From positions 1,612,001 through 1,676,000 of the forward strand of contig NZ_RQFY01000004.1 in the NCBI RefSeq assembly GCF_004769555.1: DNA of 64,000 nucleotides, written 5' to 3'. How positions within the stretch are numbered: position 1 is the first letter of the stretch; every line of letters starts with the position of its first letter. Source of the DNA: Leptospira koniambonensis (lineage in GTDB: Bacteria; Spirochaetota; Leptospiria; Leptospirales; Leptospiraceae). Below are positions 36,471-46,611 of this stretch, one piece after another. Below the pieces are notes generated by a model. It did no database searches. It saw nothing but the letters and a program-made list of their open reading frames with translations, and was not told the origin of the DNA. Made by a program: the position numbers and the translations under genes.

Positions 36471-37763
36471 ATGAAAAGTTCAAAGCCGAAACAAAAAACA
36501 TTAAAAAAGGAAGAATTTAAAAATTCTAATGTTCTTCTGATCGGCACTTATTCCTCCGAAAATAAAGGTGACGCTGCCATGGAATTAAGTGTGGCGAATA
36601 AAGTAAAAAATGAACTCGGAGCCACAGTTAAGATCTCTTCTCCTTTTCCGCATATCGACAGATCATTTTATTCAGATTTCGAAGTGGTCTTTTCTCAAAG
36701 GAGAAAATTGATCCGTGCAAGCATTCAATTATTTCTGGCGTTTATTTATTCTCTCTTACCTAAATCCGCACAGAGCAAATTTGATTTTCTAATCCTTTCC
36801 GACGAAGGAAAAGCGATCTTGAGTTCAGACTTAGTTATTGATTTGAGTGGGGATATGTTAACTGAGGATTACGGGCCTCATGTAGCGTATTCTCATTTTA
36901 TTCCAATCTTAATGTCTATCTTTCTTGGGAAAAAGGTTTTTCTCTGTGCTCAATCGATTGGCCCATTTAAGCTCACTACTTTTCTCGCTAAATATATTTT
37001 TACAAAAGTTTCCCAGATAACGGTTAGAGAATCTATATCTTACGACTATATGAAACGTTTTAAACTTTCAGAAGTTATTTTAGCCAAAACTGCTGATGTT
37101 GCTTTTTTATTAGAACCTTCTGATTCTAAACGAGCACAAGAAATTCTAAAAGAAGAAGGTTTAGTTCTGCCTAAAAACCGTGTTGTGCTTGGAATTTCTG
37201 TAAGCGACATCATTCAGAGAAAATATAATTCCAGATCGGATCAGAAAGGAAAATTCGAAGATGAATTTGCTGCAATGTTGGATCGATTGATTGAAACGGA
37301 TAATTATTTTATCGTTTTCGTAAGTCATGTAACAGGTCCTTCTGAAACTAAAGACGACAGAAATCTTTCTAAAAGAGTTTTCTCTAAAATGAAAAACGGG
37401 AAGTTCGGGTTCGTATTATCCGGGAACCATAGGCCAGAAGAAATTAAACAAATCATCTCTCAATTTAATCTATTTGTTGGAGCAAGAATGCATGCAAATA
37501 TCGGAGCTCTTTCTGTTGGAACTCCTATCATTGCTATTTCTTATAGCCATAAAACTCCGGGGATTATGAAAGAATTTGGATTAGGTGATTGGGTCCATCC
37601 GATTGAAACTTTAAATATGGATGAATTGTACCAATCTATACTTACAATGTATAAAAAAAAGAAAACGATCTCTTCTCAGATAACCAAATCCAATGAAAGA
37701 ATTAAATCGATTTCAGGAGAGAATATCCTAAAGATCAAAGAACTTCTTTCCAAGACTTATTGA
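36471..37763 (+). CDS. Polysaccharide pyruvyltransferase-family protein
   Basis: A 430-residue protein with the PS_pyruv_trans plan: LLIGTYSSENKGDAAMELSV at the N-terminus, SADLVIDLSGD-like LSSDLVIDLSGDMLTEDYG, and C-terminal ARMHANIGALSVGTPIIAISYSHKTPG with the conserved histidine. Family members transfer pyruvate ketals, or act as GT-B-like glycan modifiers, in exopolysaccharide synthesis. It has AGATAA before ATG rather than a strong site. Followed by a 129-base gap without a clear terminator. Confidence 0.82.
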   Translation: MKSSKPKQKTLKKEEFKNSNVLLIGTYSSENKGDAAMELSVANKVKNELGATVKISSPFPHIDRSFYSDFEVVFSQRRKLIRASIQLFLAFIYSLLPKSAQSKFDFLILSDEGKAILSSDLVIDLSGDMLTEDYGPHVAYSHFIPILMSIFLGKKVFLCAQSIGPFKLTTFLAKYIFTKVSQITVRESISYDYMKRFKLSEVILAKTADVAFLLEPSDSKRAQEILKEEGLVLPKNRVVLGISVSDIIQRKYNSRSDQKGKFEDEFAAMLDRLIETDNYFIVFVSHVTGPSETKDDRNLSKRVFSKMKNGKFGFVLSGNHRPEEIKQIISQFNLFVGARMHANIGALSVGTPIIAISYSHKTPGIMKEFGLGDWVHPIETLNMDELYQSILTMYKKKKTISSQITKSNERIKSISGENILKIKELLSKTY

Positions 37764-37892
37764 TAAAGATTTTAGGTCCTTCTTTGAAAAATGCTCGACC
37801 TAGGATTGAATTGAATGCTTGGATAAGTAGAAAAACGAAATATTTCCGATCCCAGACATTATAAATAGAATCTGATCGGAACGAGGGGTTTC

Positions 37893-39800
37893 ATGGAATA
37901 TTTATGCGGATGTTTATACAAAAATTCCGTAAAGAAGGATAGAAACATCTCTACAAGAGATAGATTATCCAATTATCATCGTGAGTCCCCTAAGGCCCTT
38001 CTAGATAAACCTCAAATCGAATTATTCTCTTCGGCTAACGGATCCAAATTTCTCTCAGGACAATATTCGGAATCCGAAGTGTATGTTTTCTTTCTTGGGC
38101 CGATTAATGGAATTTGGAAAGATTCCTATACTGGATTTGATCTGGAAACGCCAAACGTTTCTGCCAAATACGTTTTAGATTTTTACCTGAAGAATGGGGT
38201 CGCAGATCTAGGAAAATTAATAGGGCAATTTAGTTTAGCAATCATTGATAATCGAAATGAAACAAAAGTTTTCTTATTAGGTGATTCTACTGGAATGAGA
38301 TCTTGGTTCGTTTCCGATGAAGGGGATCGATTTCTATTTGGCACTCATTTAAGTTCAGTTGCTGTCATCAGCCAAGCTGCTAAGATAAATCAAACGTACG
38401 AAGATTTCTTTTTGACTTATGGATTTATTCCTTTTTCCAAAACAGTCTTCGAGGGTGTTGAGGTTGTTCCTACAGGAATGTTTTTAGAAACAGGCATCGA
38501 GGACGGAGGCAAAAATTATTCATATAAACTTTTAACAAAGCCAGAACAAATAGCAGAGAACTTAGACAGTTTATCTTTAGATGAAATGGTAGATAAGTTA
38601 GACGAAGTCTTCTTATCTTCTCTTGCCTCTCAAGTCCCATCCGGGCAAAAGAATGTGGCTGTATTATTAGGGGGTTTTGATTCAGCATTGGTTGCTTCTG
38701 GCCTTGCTCGATTAGGGAAACAAGTTCATACTTATAGTTTCTTTTACGAAGACGAAAGTTTTAACCAGCCTCATACAGATACACTTGCTAAGTTTTTGGG
38801 AAACAAACATAGCTGGATCAAAGTAGACGAAAAGGTAATTTTAGAAGGACTAAATCATTTTTCTGAAAACTTCAATTACCCTACTAACTGGCTGAATTAT
38901 TTAGTTCAAACAAACCATCTTGGAAAGAAGATCAAGGAAGATGGAAACGATTTCGTTTATACTGGGGACGGTTGTGATGTCGCATTCATGGGCTATCCGA
39001 GAACACATTTTGTTGCACATTGGGTTAAGTCTATTAACCGTTTGATCCCTAAATTCCTAATTGGATCAGTAATCGGATTGATTGAGGCATTTAGGATCGA
39101 ATTATTAACCGGTAGACCAAGCCGAGTTTTGGTTGGATTACTTAGAAATTCCATGTTTAGATCCGATTTGCGAGGGTTTATTAATTTTCGGATTTTCGAT
39201 GAGTCTTCTGTAAGACTGTTAAGAAAGAAGAAATTTGTACCAACTCAAACGAATGAGATGATCTTAACGAAACTATTGCAAACGGGAGCAAATCTTTCCA
39301 TTGATAGAAAAGCATATTTAGGAAAGGCTTTGCAGTCTCCTAATAAAGCTAAAATTATTGGAACGTCCGACACGAATGGTTTGGTGATACAGGGGCCTTA
39401 TCTACATCCAATCCTGAAAAATTTTGCAATGAGAATTCCTGATTCAATGCTTAGGCCAAAAGGGAATACTAAAAATTCTACAATAGGTAAATACGTTCTT
39501 TCTTTAATGGCTGAAACAAAAAAATATCTTCCTGAAGAGATCATATACCAAAGGAAAGTAGCTGCGGTAGACGCGCCTGTGGACACTTGGTATAAGAAAT
39601 ATTTAAAGAAGGATATCTCTAAATTGATCCTTGATAATTGTCCTTTTGAGGTGAATGAGAAATATCTAAATAATCTTTTCCAACAAAAATCTATCGAAGA
39701 ATTATATCGTAATAAAGTTTCTTCAGACACAATCACTACACATGAACTTTCTCTCCTTGCTACGTATTCTTCCTTTGCAAAGTTTGGGAAAGAAGTTTGA
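37893..39800 (+). CDS. Asparagine-synthetase-like protein (atypical)
   Basis: A 635-residue two-domain protein: N-terminal glutaminase-like region (about 1-200) and C-terminal synthetase-like PP-loop domain (about 225-630). The PP-loop reads LLGGFDSALVA where AsnB has SGGLDS. The acidic motif reads YTGDGCDVAFMGYP where AsnB has GDGADELFGGY, so the Glu is Val. The nucleophilic Cys2 of glutaminases is not at position 2; MEYLCGC places the first Cys at 5. It may be an ATP-dependent amide- or lactam-forming enzyme using a different amine donor, acting on a surface glycan. AGGGG precedes the ATG. I cannot assign a substrate. Confidence 0.8.
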   Translation: MEYLCGCLYKNSVKKDRNISTRDRLSNYHRESPKALLDKPQIELFSSANGSKFLSGQYSESEVYVFFLGPINGIWKDSYTGFDLETPNVSAKYVLDFYLKNGVADLGKLIGQFSLAIIDNRNETKVFLLGDSTGMRSWFVSDEGDRFLFGTHLSSVAVISQAAKINQTYEDFFLTYGFIPFSKTVFEGVEVVPTGMFLETGIEDGGKNYSYKLLTKPEQIAENLDSLSLDEMVDKLDEVFLSSLASQVPSGQKNVAVLLGGFDSALVASGLARLGKQVHTYSFFYEDESFNQPHTDTLAKFLGNKHSWIKVDEKVILEGLNHFSENFNYPTNWLNYLVQTNHLGKKIKEDGNDFVYTGDGCDVAFMGYPRTHFVAHWVKSINRLIPKFLIGSVIGLIEAFRIELLTGRPSRVLVGLLRNSMFRSDLRGFINFRIFDESSVRLLRKKKFVPTQTNEMILTKLLQTGANLSIDRKAYLGKALQSPNKAKIIGTSDTNGLVIQGPYLHPILKNFAMRIPDSMLRPKGNTKNSTIGKYVLSLMAETKKYLPEEIIYQRKVAAVDAPVDTWYKKYLKKDISKLILDNCPFEVNEKYLNNLFQQKSIEELYRNKVSSDTITTHELSLLATYSSFAKFGKEV

Positions 39801-39889
39801 ATTTAATTTTGAAACTAAAAGTGGATGAATATATAGTTTTAGAGATCCGTATCCGAAATATCCACTTTTCAAAAACAATTGTTCTTTAG

Positions 39890-40888
39890 ATGAACCTTAA
39901 ACATATAAAAAGTTATTTATTTTTCTTTCTTCGAATATTATTCGCGATCGCGTTAGGCAGTTACGTCTTCTTAACCGTGGATTTTGCATCTGTTTGGGAT
40001 GCACTTTTACAATTCAGTATTCCACTATTTCTGGTCTCTTTTTGTTTAAGTACGATTTGTTCTATAGTGATCCCTGCGATGACTACAAATCGTGCATTAA
40101 GAGTAAGTGGTATTGATATTTCACTTTGGGAATCCATAAAGATAAATTTCTCTATGCGACTTTATGTTATGATACTTCCCCAAGTGCTTAGCTCAGGTAT
40201 CCGTTGGTTTCGATATAGGGGGCCTGAAAAAGGAAAGGGGTGGGAAGCCGCATCTATTATCTTTTTCGAAAAAATAGTTCAGCTATTCTTTATTACGTTT
40301 AGCACCTTGGTGTTTTTTCTGATCAAAATTAATACCATCCCGGAAGTTTTAAAAGATTCTATTCCATTAATTGGTTTGTTTACATTCGCATTTTTTGCAT
40401 TGATAGTATTATTTCTATCCCCATATGTTTTTGGTTTGTTTGGGTTTATATTCAAATTCGTTCGAAATCATTTTCCACATTTTATAGCAAGTAGAGTTGA
40501 TAAGATCGAAGAAGCCATCCAAGTATATCATAAATTAGGAAAACGTTCTGTAGCATTAATGTTTTTCGGATATTTGTCTGCACATTTGATCTTTATACTT
40601 AGCTCGTATGTGTTAGGAATTGGTCTTGGTATCGAAATGGATTATATCGATATGGGTTGGGTGCGATCGATCGTCTTAACATTGAGTGCTTTGCCGATTA
40701 CTGTCGGAGGTTTAGGGGTCCGCGAATTAGGGCATATTTATCTCATGGGCTATTTGGGCGTTGATAAATCTACCGCGGTCACTTTTTCGCTCTTGATATT
40801 TGCGATACAAATTTTAATCGCATTGCTTGGAGCTTGCTTTGAAATTTGGAGATTTTTATTAAAGTCGAAGAAAGGTTTTGCAAAGTAA
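39890..40888 (+). CDS. LPG-synthase-type membrane protein (flippase-like)
   Basis: A 332-residue protein of the lysylphosphatidylglycerol synthase transmembrane family (UPF0104), about eight helices. It shows the family's ALGSYVFLTVDFASVWDAL N-terminal region, a long loop GSGIRWFRYRGPEKG-like segment, and the late ALPITVGGLGVRELGHIYL motif. Lacks the C-terminal synthase domain of MprF. Members of this type in glycan loci may flip lipid-linked intermediates; function inferred only from context. Confidence 0.8.
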   Translation: MNLKHIKSYLFFFLRILFAIALGSYVFLTVDFASVWDALLQFSIPLFLVSFCLSTICSIVIPAMTTNRALRVSGIDISLWESIKINFSMRLYVMILPQVLSSGIRWFRYRGPEKGKGWEAASIIFFEKIVQLFFITFSTLVFFLIKINTIPEVLKDSIPLIGLFTFAFFALIVLFLSPYVFGLFGFIFKFVRNHFPHFIASRVDKIEEAIQVYHKLGKRSVALMFFGYLSAHLIFILSSYVLGIGLGIEMDYIDMGWVRSIVLTLSALPITVGGLGVRELGHIYLMGYLGVDKSTAVTFSLLIFAIQILIALLGACFEIWRFLLKSKKGFAK

Positions 40889-40906
40889 AAGAGTTTACCG
40901 GGTCTT

Positions 40907-41500
40907 ATGTATAATTTTTCGAATAACGAATTGATTGTTTTGGCAATTAAAGCCGGCTTGGAAACAGCTGCTCTTATATTTGTTCTCTGGCTTTTATTCT
41001 TTAAATTTAGAATTTTAGAATATTTTCAAGTATTAGATCGTATTAAGGTCTTTTGGTTTTTGACATTCGTCCTTCTTTGGACAACAGTGCAAGTTTTAGA
41101 TAGATGGCAGTATTTTTTTCCTCAAAAAGTTAGCTTCTATCCTCTCGCTCGTTTTGCAATGTTTCAGTTGGGAAAAAAGAGGGAAGTCAGAGAAAGTTAC
41201 ATTTGGACTGTTGAACTTGAAAATGGAGAAGAGAAAGACTTTAATCCAGTATCTTCCTTTTCTGCGATCGGTCAGCCTTCTTTAAGTACTAGACTGGAAT
41301 TATTAAGAGAGGAGTTAGATTCGGAAAATAATTCAAAGAAAGAACATGGAAAAAAAGAAGCTCAGCTTTGGGCAAATTCAGTAAGAAATTATTACCATGG
41401 TAAATATGCAAAAAAAGTAAATTCGGTCGTATTCTATAAAACTGCTTCTCCGGATGGAATTAGTATTTTAAGGACCGAACTTTATGCAGTGGAGTTTTAA
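40907..41500 (+). CDS. Small membrane protein, partner of the HTTM protein
   Basis: A 197-residue protein with two N-terminal membrane helices (about 10-28 and 43-63) and a hydrophilic C-terminal domain (about 75-197) with an all-beta/alpha pattern. No family recognised. The gene ends directly at base 41500 and the HTTM gene begins at 41501, so they are translationally linked and presumably work together. Confidence 0.75.
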   Translation: MYNFSNNELIVLAIKAGLETAALIFVLWLLFFKFRILEYFQVLDRIKVFWFLTFVLLWTTVQVLDRWQYFFPQKVSFYPLARFAMFQLGKKREVRESYIWTVELENGEEKDFNPVSSFSAIGQPSLSTRLELLREELDSENNSKKEHGKKEAQLWANSVRNYYHGKYAKKVNSVVFYKTASPDGISILRTELYAVEF

Positions 41501-42718
41501 ATGAAAAAGATCCTTTTGCATGATGATGCTGATTCTAAAACTTTGGGTTTCGCACGTATTTTTGTTTTTACGATCGTATTTTTGCATGTATTCTTTGATC
41601 GAACTTTGGCATTATCCTATCTCGATCCTGGCCTTTTTTTTCCCCAAGGAATATTCAAATTCATTCCCTCTGATTATTGGATCGGGATTAACTCAGCTGG
41701 GTTTTTATTGACCTTTAAAATCCTTTTATTAACTTTTTTGACCGGTTCGATATTTGGAGCAAATAAACTTTCTCTCCACGCTTCTTATTTGGGATTCGCA
41801 ATCTTTTTAGGTATTGAGAAGGGATTTGGCGGACATGTGGATCATAGGGAACTTTTTTTAGTTTATATTATGTTTTCCTTATCTTTGACTCCTTGTTTGG
41901 ATTCATTGAGCCTCCAAAAGCCGGATTTACAAAATGAGAAAACTCCTCAAGTCTATAAGGCTTCGATATTACTTATTCTTTTGGTCCCAATTTTAGAATA
42001 TGTGTATATAGGCGTTGCAAGATTATTTATAGGTTTTCCAGAAGTATTCCATCCGGAAATAATGAAAGGTTGGATACTACATGGGATGATCCGTCCTACT
42101 AGATTTCCTTCTACAGGGATTGGTGCTTATTATCTTTCTCAAAGCTGGTTGAATTGGACATTGTATTTTATTTTGGCATTTTCCACTGTTTTGGAACTTC
42201 TGGCGTTGCTATTTCCTTTTCTGAAAAAATGGCCGAAACGTTTGCTAATCTTTTCTCTCATTGGATTTCATATTAGTATTTTCTTAATAATGAATATTAT
42301 CTTTATTGAGAATATTACGATCCTTCTATTATTTTTTAATTATACTCCACTCTTAAATAGAATCCTAAAACCGTTTCAGGCAGAAGGGCAGGTGTTTTAT
42401 GATAAGAATTGTGCTATTTCAAATTCACTAGTGAAATCGATCGTTTCTTCTGGCGGAGCCGCGAATTTGAGTTTTAATTACTTAGATACTTTTCCAAAGG
42501 CCGAAATTGGCAAAGTGTCGGACTCATTTATTGTCTTTCAGGATAAAGGAACGGGAAAACAATACTTTCGATCTGATGCTCTTTTAAGGACTTTAGCAGC
42601 GTCTGGTTCTACTTATTCTTTCTTTTGGATTTTTATATTGATCCCAAAATTCTTTAGGGATTTGGGGTATTGGGTCTTTTCTAAATATAGATATTCGATC
42701 TTTGGGAAGACAAATTGA
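41501..42718 (+). CDS. HTTM-domain protein with C-terminal DCC-like (DUF393) domain
   Basis: A 405-residue protein. The N-terminal 290 residues form about six membrane helices of the HTTM (horizontally transferred transmembrane, vitamin K-dependent gamma-carboxylase-related) type, including SLHASYLGFAIFLG and GHVDHRELFLVY. The C-terminal 100 residues match the thioredoxin-like DCC family: VFYDKNCAIS where CXXC is expected, then SDSFIVFQDKGTGKQYFRSDALLRTL, and IPKFFRDLGYWVFSKYRYSIFG. The second cysteine of the redox pair is missing. Role unknown; perhaps a redox-linked membrane modification enzyme. Confidence 0.72.
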   Translation: MKKILLHDDADSKTLGFARIFVFTIVFLHVFFDRTLALSYLDPGLFFPQGIFKFIPSDYWIGINSAGFLLTFKILLLTFLTGSIFGANKLSLHASYLGFAIFLGIEKGFGGHVDHRELFLVYIMFSLSLTPCLDSLSLQKPDLQNEKTPQVYKASILLILLVPILEYVYIGVARLFIGFPEVFHPEIMKGWILHGMIRPTRFPSTGIGAYYLSQSWLNWTLYFILAFSTVLELLALLFPFLKKWPKRLLIFSLIGFHISIFLIMNIIFIENITILLLFFNYTPLLNRILKPFQAEGQVFYDKNCAISNSLVKSIVSSGGAANLSFNYLDTFPKAEIGKVSDSFIVFQDKGTGKQYFRSDALLRTLAASGSTYSFFWIFILIPKFFRDLGYWVFSKYRYSIFGKTN

Positions 42719-42776
42719 AGTGATCTCTTGTCAACTTTAGCTAAGTTGAAATTGTGATTAAATGATTGCGCATTGT

Positions 42777-42826
42777 CTTACAAAAGTGAGAATGCCTTAA
42801 CTCCCCTTTAAACTCACTTTTACAAG
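42777..42826. promoter_or_regulatory. Long inverted repeat before the acyltransferase gene
   Basis: CTT-AC-AAAAGTGAG at 42777-42790 pairs with CTCACTTTT-AC-AAG at 42813-42826, a 12-bp stem with an AC/AC internal mismatch and a 22-base loop. It ends 18 bases before ATG 42844, so it could be an operator or, as RNA, a translation-control hairpin. A small hairpin TCAACTT-TAGCT-AAGTTGA (42731-42749) lies upstream. Confidence 0.5.
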
Positions 42827-42843
42827 AGCCTTAAAATAAAATC

Positions 42844-44886
42844 ATGAAACATAACGACGCAGTGACTTATCGTCCGGATATCGACGGTTTAAGAGCGATC
42901 GCAGTCCTTTCCGTAGTTCTATTCCACGCCTTCCCAACTGTGATACAGGGTGGATTTGTAGGTGTTGACGTTTTTTTTGTAATCTCCGGATACCTGATCT
43001 CAAGTATCCTTTTTAAAAATCTCCAAAAAGGTACATTCCATTTTTTTGATTTTTATTCACGAAGAATACGAAGGATCTTTCCCGCGTTACTAGTGGTTTT
43101 AACCTTCTGTCTGACTTTAGGGTATTTTGTATTATTGGGAGAAGAGTATAAACAATTAGGAAGACACACCTTCGCAGGAAGTTTCTTTTTTTCTAATATA
43201 GCTCTTTTAGATGAATTATCGGATTATTTTAACGTAGCAGCTGAATTAAAACCCTTATTACATTTATGGTCCTTAGGTATTGAGGAGCAGTTTTATATAG
43301 TCTGGCCTCTGGCTCTATATGTGGCTTGGCGTTTTAGATTTAATTTGTTCTTCATGACTATAGTCTGTGCAGGAATTTCCTTAATCTGGAATTTGTCCGA
43401 ATATAAGAAAAATCCAATATATACTTTCTATTTACCTTATACTCGTGTTTGGGAATTATTATTTGGAGCTACTCTCGCCTGGACACAATTATATAAAACC
43501 GGATCAATTAAAGATTTTTTTCCTGCTTCTTTTGGGAAGTTTGAGTTTTTAAATAAACCATTATCTTTTTCTAAATGGAATGATCCTAAGATAAACAATA
43601 TACGCTCTATTTTAGGTATTATGTTTATAGTATTGCCTGCTTTACTCTATGGCAAGGATACACCTTTTCCTGGTTTTGCAGCGATACTGCCGGTGCTCGG
43701 AGCAGTCTTAATTATTTCATCCGGCCCTGAAGCGATCGTTAATAAAAGAATTTTGGCGACTAAGCCAATGGTATTTGTAGGACTAATTAGTTTTCCTTTA
43801 TATTTATGGCATTGGCCTTTATTATCTTTCACTGCGATTTTGGAATCAGGGGCTCCTGCGCTTCATTGGAGAATAATTGCAGTATTTCTTTCTTTCCTGT
43901 TCTCTTTCTTAACTTGGCATTATGTAGAAAAGAATTTACGTTTTCGTGAGAGCACTTGGATACTCGCCTCATTGTCTGGATTACTGATTTTCGCGGCTTT
44001 ATTTGGTCAGACCATTTATAAAAAAGACGGATGGTCCTATCGTGTTTCTAAATACAGCGAGAACGCGAAAATTTTTGAAGGTTGGATGATCTCCGACCAA
44101 AAATGTACGGATAAATTTAAATCGGAATACGGATCAAACTTAGTATATTGTCTTGTTGGTGATCTGAATAAGCAGCCCGATGCAGTTTTGATTGGAGACA
44201 GTCATGCTAACGCTTTAGCTTACGGGCTTATCCAAAAATTTTCTAATCAAGGTTCGAATTTATTACATATGGGATTAGGGGGCTGCCCTCCATTTTTTGG
44301 AATAGAAGCAGATCCTAAGCGACCTTGCGAGAGAGAGAATAACACATTAGAGTTATTGGAAAAAAATCCTAAGATCACTAAGATCATATTGAATAGCCGA
44401 GGTCCTAGATACTTAACCGGTCATGGTTACGGAAATCTGGAGGCGAATGCAGTTGGCGCGGCAAAATATCGTTTAAGGCCTGATATAACAGATCCTAATC
44501 TAGCTTTTCGTGAAGCAATGCGCGATACATTGAGAAGGTTGACCGTTGCAGGAAAAGAAATCGTTTTTGTGACTGACGTCCCTGAAATAGGATTTGATCC
44601 TAAACGTTGTGTTTCTTTGAGACCTTTCCGGCTCGAATTCGAAGATCCTGAAAAAGTCTGTAAGATAGACCGGAAAGATTTTAATGAAAGAACTTTAGAA
44701 TATCATGAATTAGTAAATTCAGTTTTAAAAGAATTTCCTAAGGTGAAACTATGGGAGACTTGGAAAAATTTTTGCGACGATCAATATTGTTATGCAATTA
44801 AAGATGGGAAATTGTTGTACAGAGATAGTAATCACATTTCTCTTCAGGGCTCTTATTGGTTAGGAGATAAATACGATCCGAAATAA
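42844..44886 (+). CDS. OafA-type O-acyltransferase with SGNH domain
   Basis: A 680-residue protein. The N-terminal acyltransferase_3 region (about 1-400) has ten or eleven helices, with YRPDIDGLRAIAVLSVVLFHA, the catalytic-region histidine, and FVGVDVFFVISGYLIS. The C-terminal SGNH domain (about 430-680) has VLIGDSHANALAYGL (Ser nucleophile), GGCPP and DSNHISLQGS (Asp-His). It likely acetylates a surface polysaccharide or peptidoglycan; the SGNH part completes the acyl transfer outside the membrane. It is preceded by the long inverted repeat and converges with purK. Confidence 0.88.
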   Translation: MKHNDAVTYRPDIDGLRAIAVLSVVLFHAFPTVIQGGFVGVDVFFVISGYLISSILFKNLQKGTFHFFDFYSRRIRRIFPALLVVLTFCLTLGYFVLLGEEYKQLGRHTFAGSFFFSNIALLDELSDYFNVAAELKPLLHLWSLGIEEQFYIVWPLALYVAWRFRFNLFFMTIVCAGISLIWNLSEYKKNPIYTFYLPYTRVWELLFGATLAWTQLYKTGSIKDFFPASFGKFEFLNKPLSFSKWNDPKINNIRSILGIMFIVLPALLYGKDTPFPGFAAILPVLGAVLIISSGPEAIVNKRILATKPMVFVGLISFPLYLWHWPLLSFTAILESGAPALHWRIIAVFLSFLFSFLTWHYVEKNLRFRESTWILASLSGLLIFAALFGQTIYKKDGWSYRVSKYSENAKIFEGWMISDQKCTDKFKSEYGSNLVYCLVGDLNKQPDAVLIGDSHANALAYGLIQKFSNQGSNLLHMGLGGCPPFFGIEADPKRPCERENNTLELLEKNPKITKIILNSRGPRYLTGHGYGNLEANAVGAAKYRLRPDITDPNLAFREAMRDTLRRLTVAGKEIVFVTDVPEIGFDPKRCVSLRPFRLEFEDPEKVCKIDRKDFNERTLEYHELVNSVLKEFPKVKLWETWKNFCDDQYCYAIKDGKLLYRDSNHISLQGSYWLGDKYDPK

Positions 44887-44909
44887 GGATCGTAAATTTC
44901 CGGATAATG

Positions 44910-44937
44910 GCTTAGGCTAAACGCCTAAGCTAATTTT
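44910..44937. terminator. Terminator between acyltransferase and purK
   Basis: GCTTAGGC-TAAAC-GCCTAAGC, an 8-bp stem, then TAATTTTCC on the plus strand. It lies between two convergent genes; the stem also works for the minus strand (purK). Confidence 0.7.
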
Positions 44938-44944
44938 CCAATCT

Positions 44945-46063
44945 CTAAAAAGCCTTTTCGGGCTTTTCTCCCACATAATTCCAATGCCCCATTTTACGGT
45001 CTTGCCTTGGATCTGATTTACCATAAAGGTGCAAAGTATATCTTTCATCTGCAAGATACTTTGCCCAAAGATCAGAATCAGGAAGATAATCCTGTCCCAA
45101 TATATTTTTCATGGAAGAAGTTTGGGAAGAAATTTCTGCAGGGAGTGGAAGTCCGGTAAGACATCTTAATTGCAGCTGGAATTGAGAAATACTTGCACCG
45201 TTTTGAGAAAAATGTCCTGAGTTATGCGGTCTTGGAGCAAATTCATTTAGAACGATCTTATCACCTTTGATAAAAAATTCTAATCCGAATACTCCAACAT
45301 AATCGATCCCTTCTGCTAGGATTTTAGCTGATTCTACCATTTGTTTTTTGATAGAGTCAGAAAAATTTCCAGGGTGAATAGTTAGATCTAAGATATGATT
45401 TTTATGAATATTTTCAGAAGGAGAAAAACAAAGTATATTTCCTTTTTGATCTCGAGCTAAGATCACAGAACCTTCTTTATCGAATTCATACCATTCTTCT
45501 AAGATCAGATCAAGCGGCTCTTGTCCTAGTGAACCAACCCATGCTCTAAATTCTTCTTTGGTTTTAAATTTGGTTTGTCCTTTTCCATCATAACCAAAGG
45601 AAGAAGTTTTTAGAACCGCAGGGAACTTGGAAGTCTCAGCTGCTTTTGTTGCTTCTGCCTTATTTGTGATCGGATAAAAAGGTACAGTAGGAAGTCCCAA
45701 TTTAGAAAATAATGTTTTTTCTCGGATCCTATGTTGTGCGATCCGAATACATTCCGTACTTGGGAAAACTGGAAGAGAATTTTTTTTAGAATATTCTGAG
45801 ATGAAGTTCAGTTCTGCGCCAGGTATATTCTCGAATTCGAATGTAAGCGCATCTATTGATTTCAAAAATGTTTGAAGTGAATTTTCGTCCTCATAAGGAG
45901 CAACTGTTTCAGAAGCTCCTACTAAGGATGCAGGACTATTTCTTTCTGGAGAATAAACGGATACAAGATAACCCATTCGGATCGCTTCTTGGGCGAACAT
46001 TCTTCCAAGTTGCCCTGATCCCATCACTCCAAGCCTTGCAGGAGGAACTAGAATTTTTGTCAT
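44945..46063 (-). CDS. purK: N5-carboxyaminoimidazole ribonucleotide synthase PurK
   Basis: A 372-residue ATP-grasp enzyme: [21 protein letters not shown] at the start, [11 protein letters not shown], the ATP-binding [27 protein letters not shown], and [14 protein letters not shown]. It carboxylates aminoimidazole ribonucleotide in purine synthesis. Its start overlaps the purE stop by four bases. Confidence 0.95.
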   Translation of the reverse strand: MTKILVPPARLGVMGSGQLGRMFAQEAIRMGYLVSVYSPERNSPASLVGASETVAPYEDENSLQTFLKSIDALTFEFENIPGAELNFISEYSKKNSLPVFPSTECIRIAQHRIREKTLFSKLGLPTVPFYPITNKAEATKAAETSKFPAVLKTSSFGYDGKGQTKFKTKEEFRAWVGSLGQEPLDLILEEWYEFDKEGSVILARDQKGNILCFSPSENIHKNHILDLTIHPGNFSDSIKKQMVESAKILAEGIDYVGVFGLEFFIKGDKIVLNEFAPRPHNSGHFSQNGASISQFQLQLRCLTGLPLPAEISSQTSSMKNILGQDYLPDSDLWAKYLADERYTLHLYGKSDPRQDRKMGHWNYVGEKPEKAF

Positions 46064-46548
46064 ATTAGGTCTTTGTTTTTGGACAATGCTTCTTCTCTAA
46101 TATCGTTTCTGTATTGTTCCAATTTTTGTGATAATGTTTCGTCTTGCAGGGACAATATTCTTGCAGCAAGTAGTCCTGCGTTTTTTGCTCCTGCAGTTCC
46201 GATAGCAAGTGTTCCTACCGGAACTCCACCTGGCATCTGTACTATGGATAACAAACTGTCCATTCCGGACAGCGCCTTACTTTGAACAGGCACTCCTAAT
46301 ACGGGTAGAGTAGTGAGAGATGCTACCATTCCAGGAAGATGAGCCGCTCCACCTGCGCCTGCGATGATGATCTCAAAACCTTTGGATCTCGCAGATTTGG
46401 AAAATTCAAATAATAGTTCTGGAGAACGATGTGCGGATACGATTTCAGTATGACTTTCAATCCCGAATTGTTTCAGGATGGAGACCGCTTCTTTCATGGT
46501 TTCCCAATCGGAACTGCTTCCCATTATAATAGCTACTTTCGTTTTCAC
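46060..46548 (-). CDS. purE: N5-CAIR mutase PurE
   Basis: A 162-residue class I PurE with [73 protein letters not shown] 46548 (with AAAGGA ten bases upstream) gives the usual PurE length; the earlier GTG at 46605 would add 19 residues without support. It works with PurK to make CAIR. Downstream of the same-strand murF by 63 bases. Confidence 0.93.
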   Translation of the reverse strand: MKTKVAIIMGSSSDWETMKEAVSILKQFGIESHTEIVSAHRSPELLFEFSKSARSKGFEIIIAGAGGAAHLPGMVASLTTLPVLGVPVQSKALSGMDSLLSIVQMPGGVPVGTLAIGTAGAKNAGLLAARILSLQDETLSQKLEQYRNDIREEALSKNKDLI

Positions 46549-46611
46549 ACTTGCAAATTCCTTTAATATCGATCCACCGGCAAGCCCGAAAACACTTTGG
46601 GGCACCTTGGT

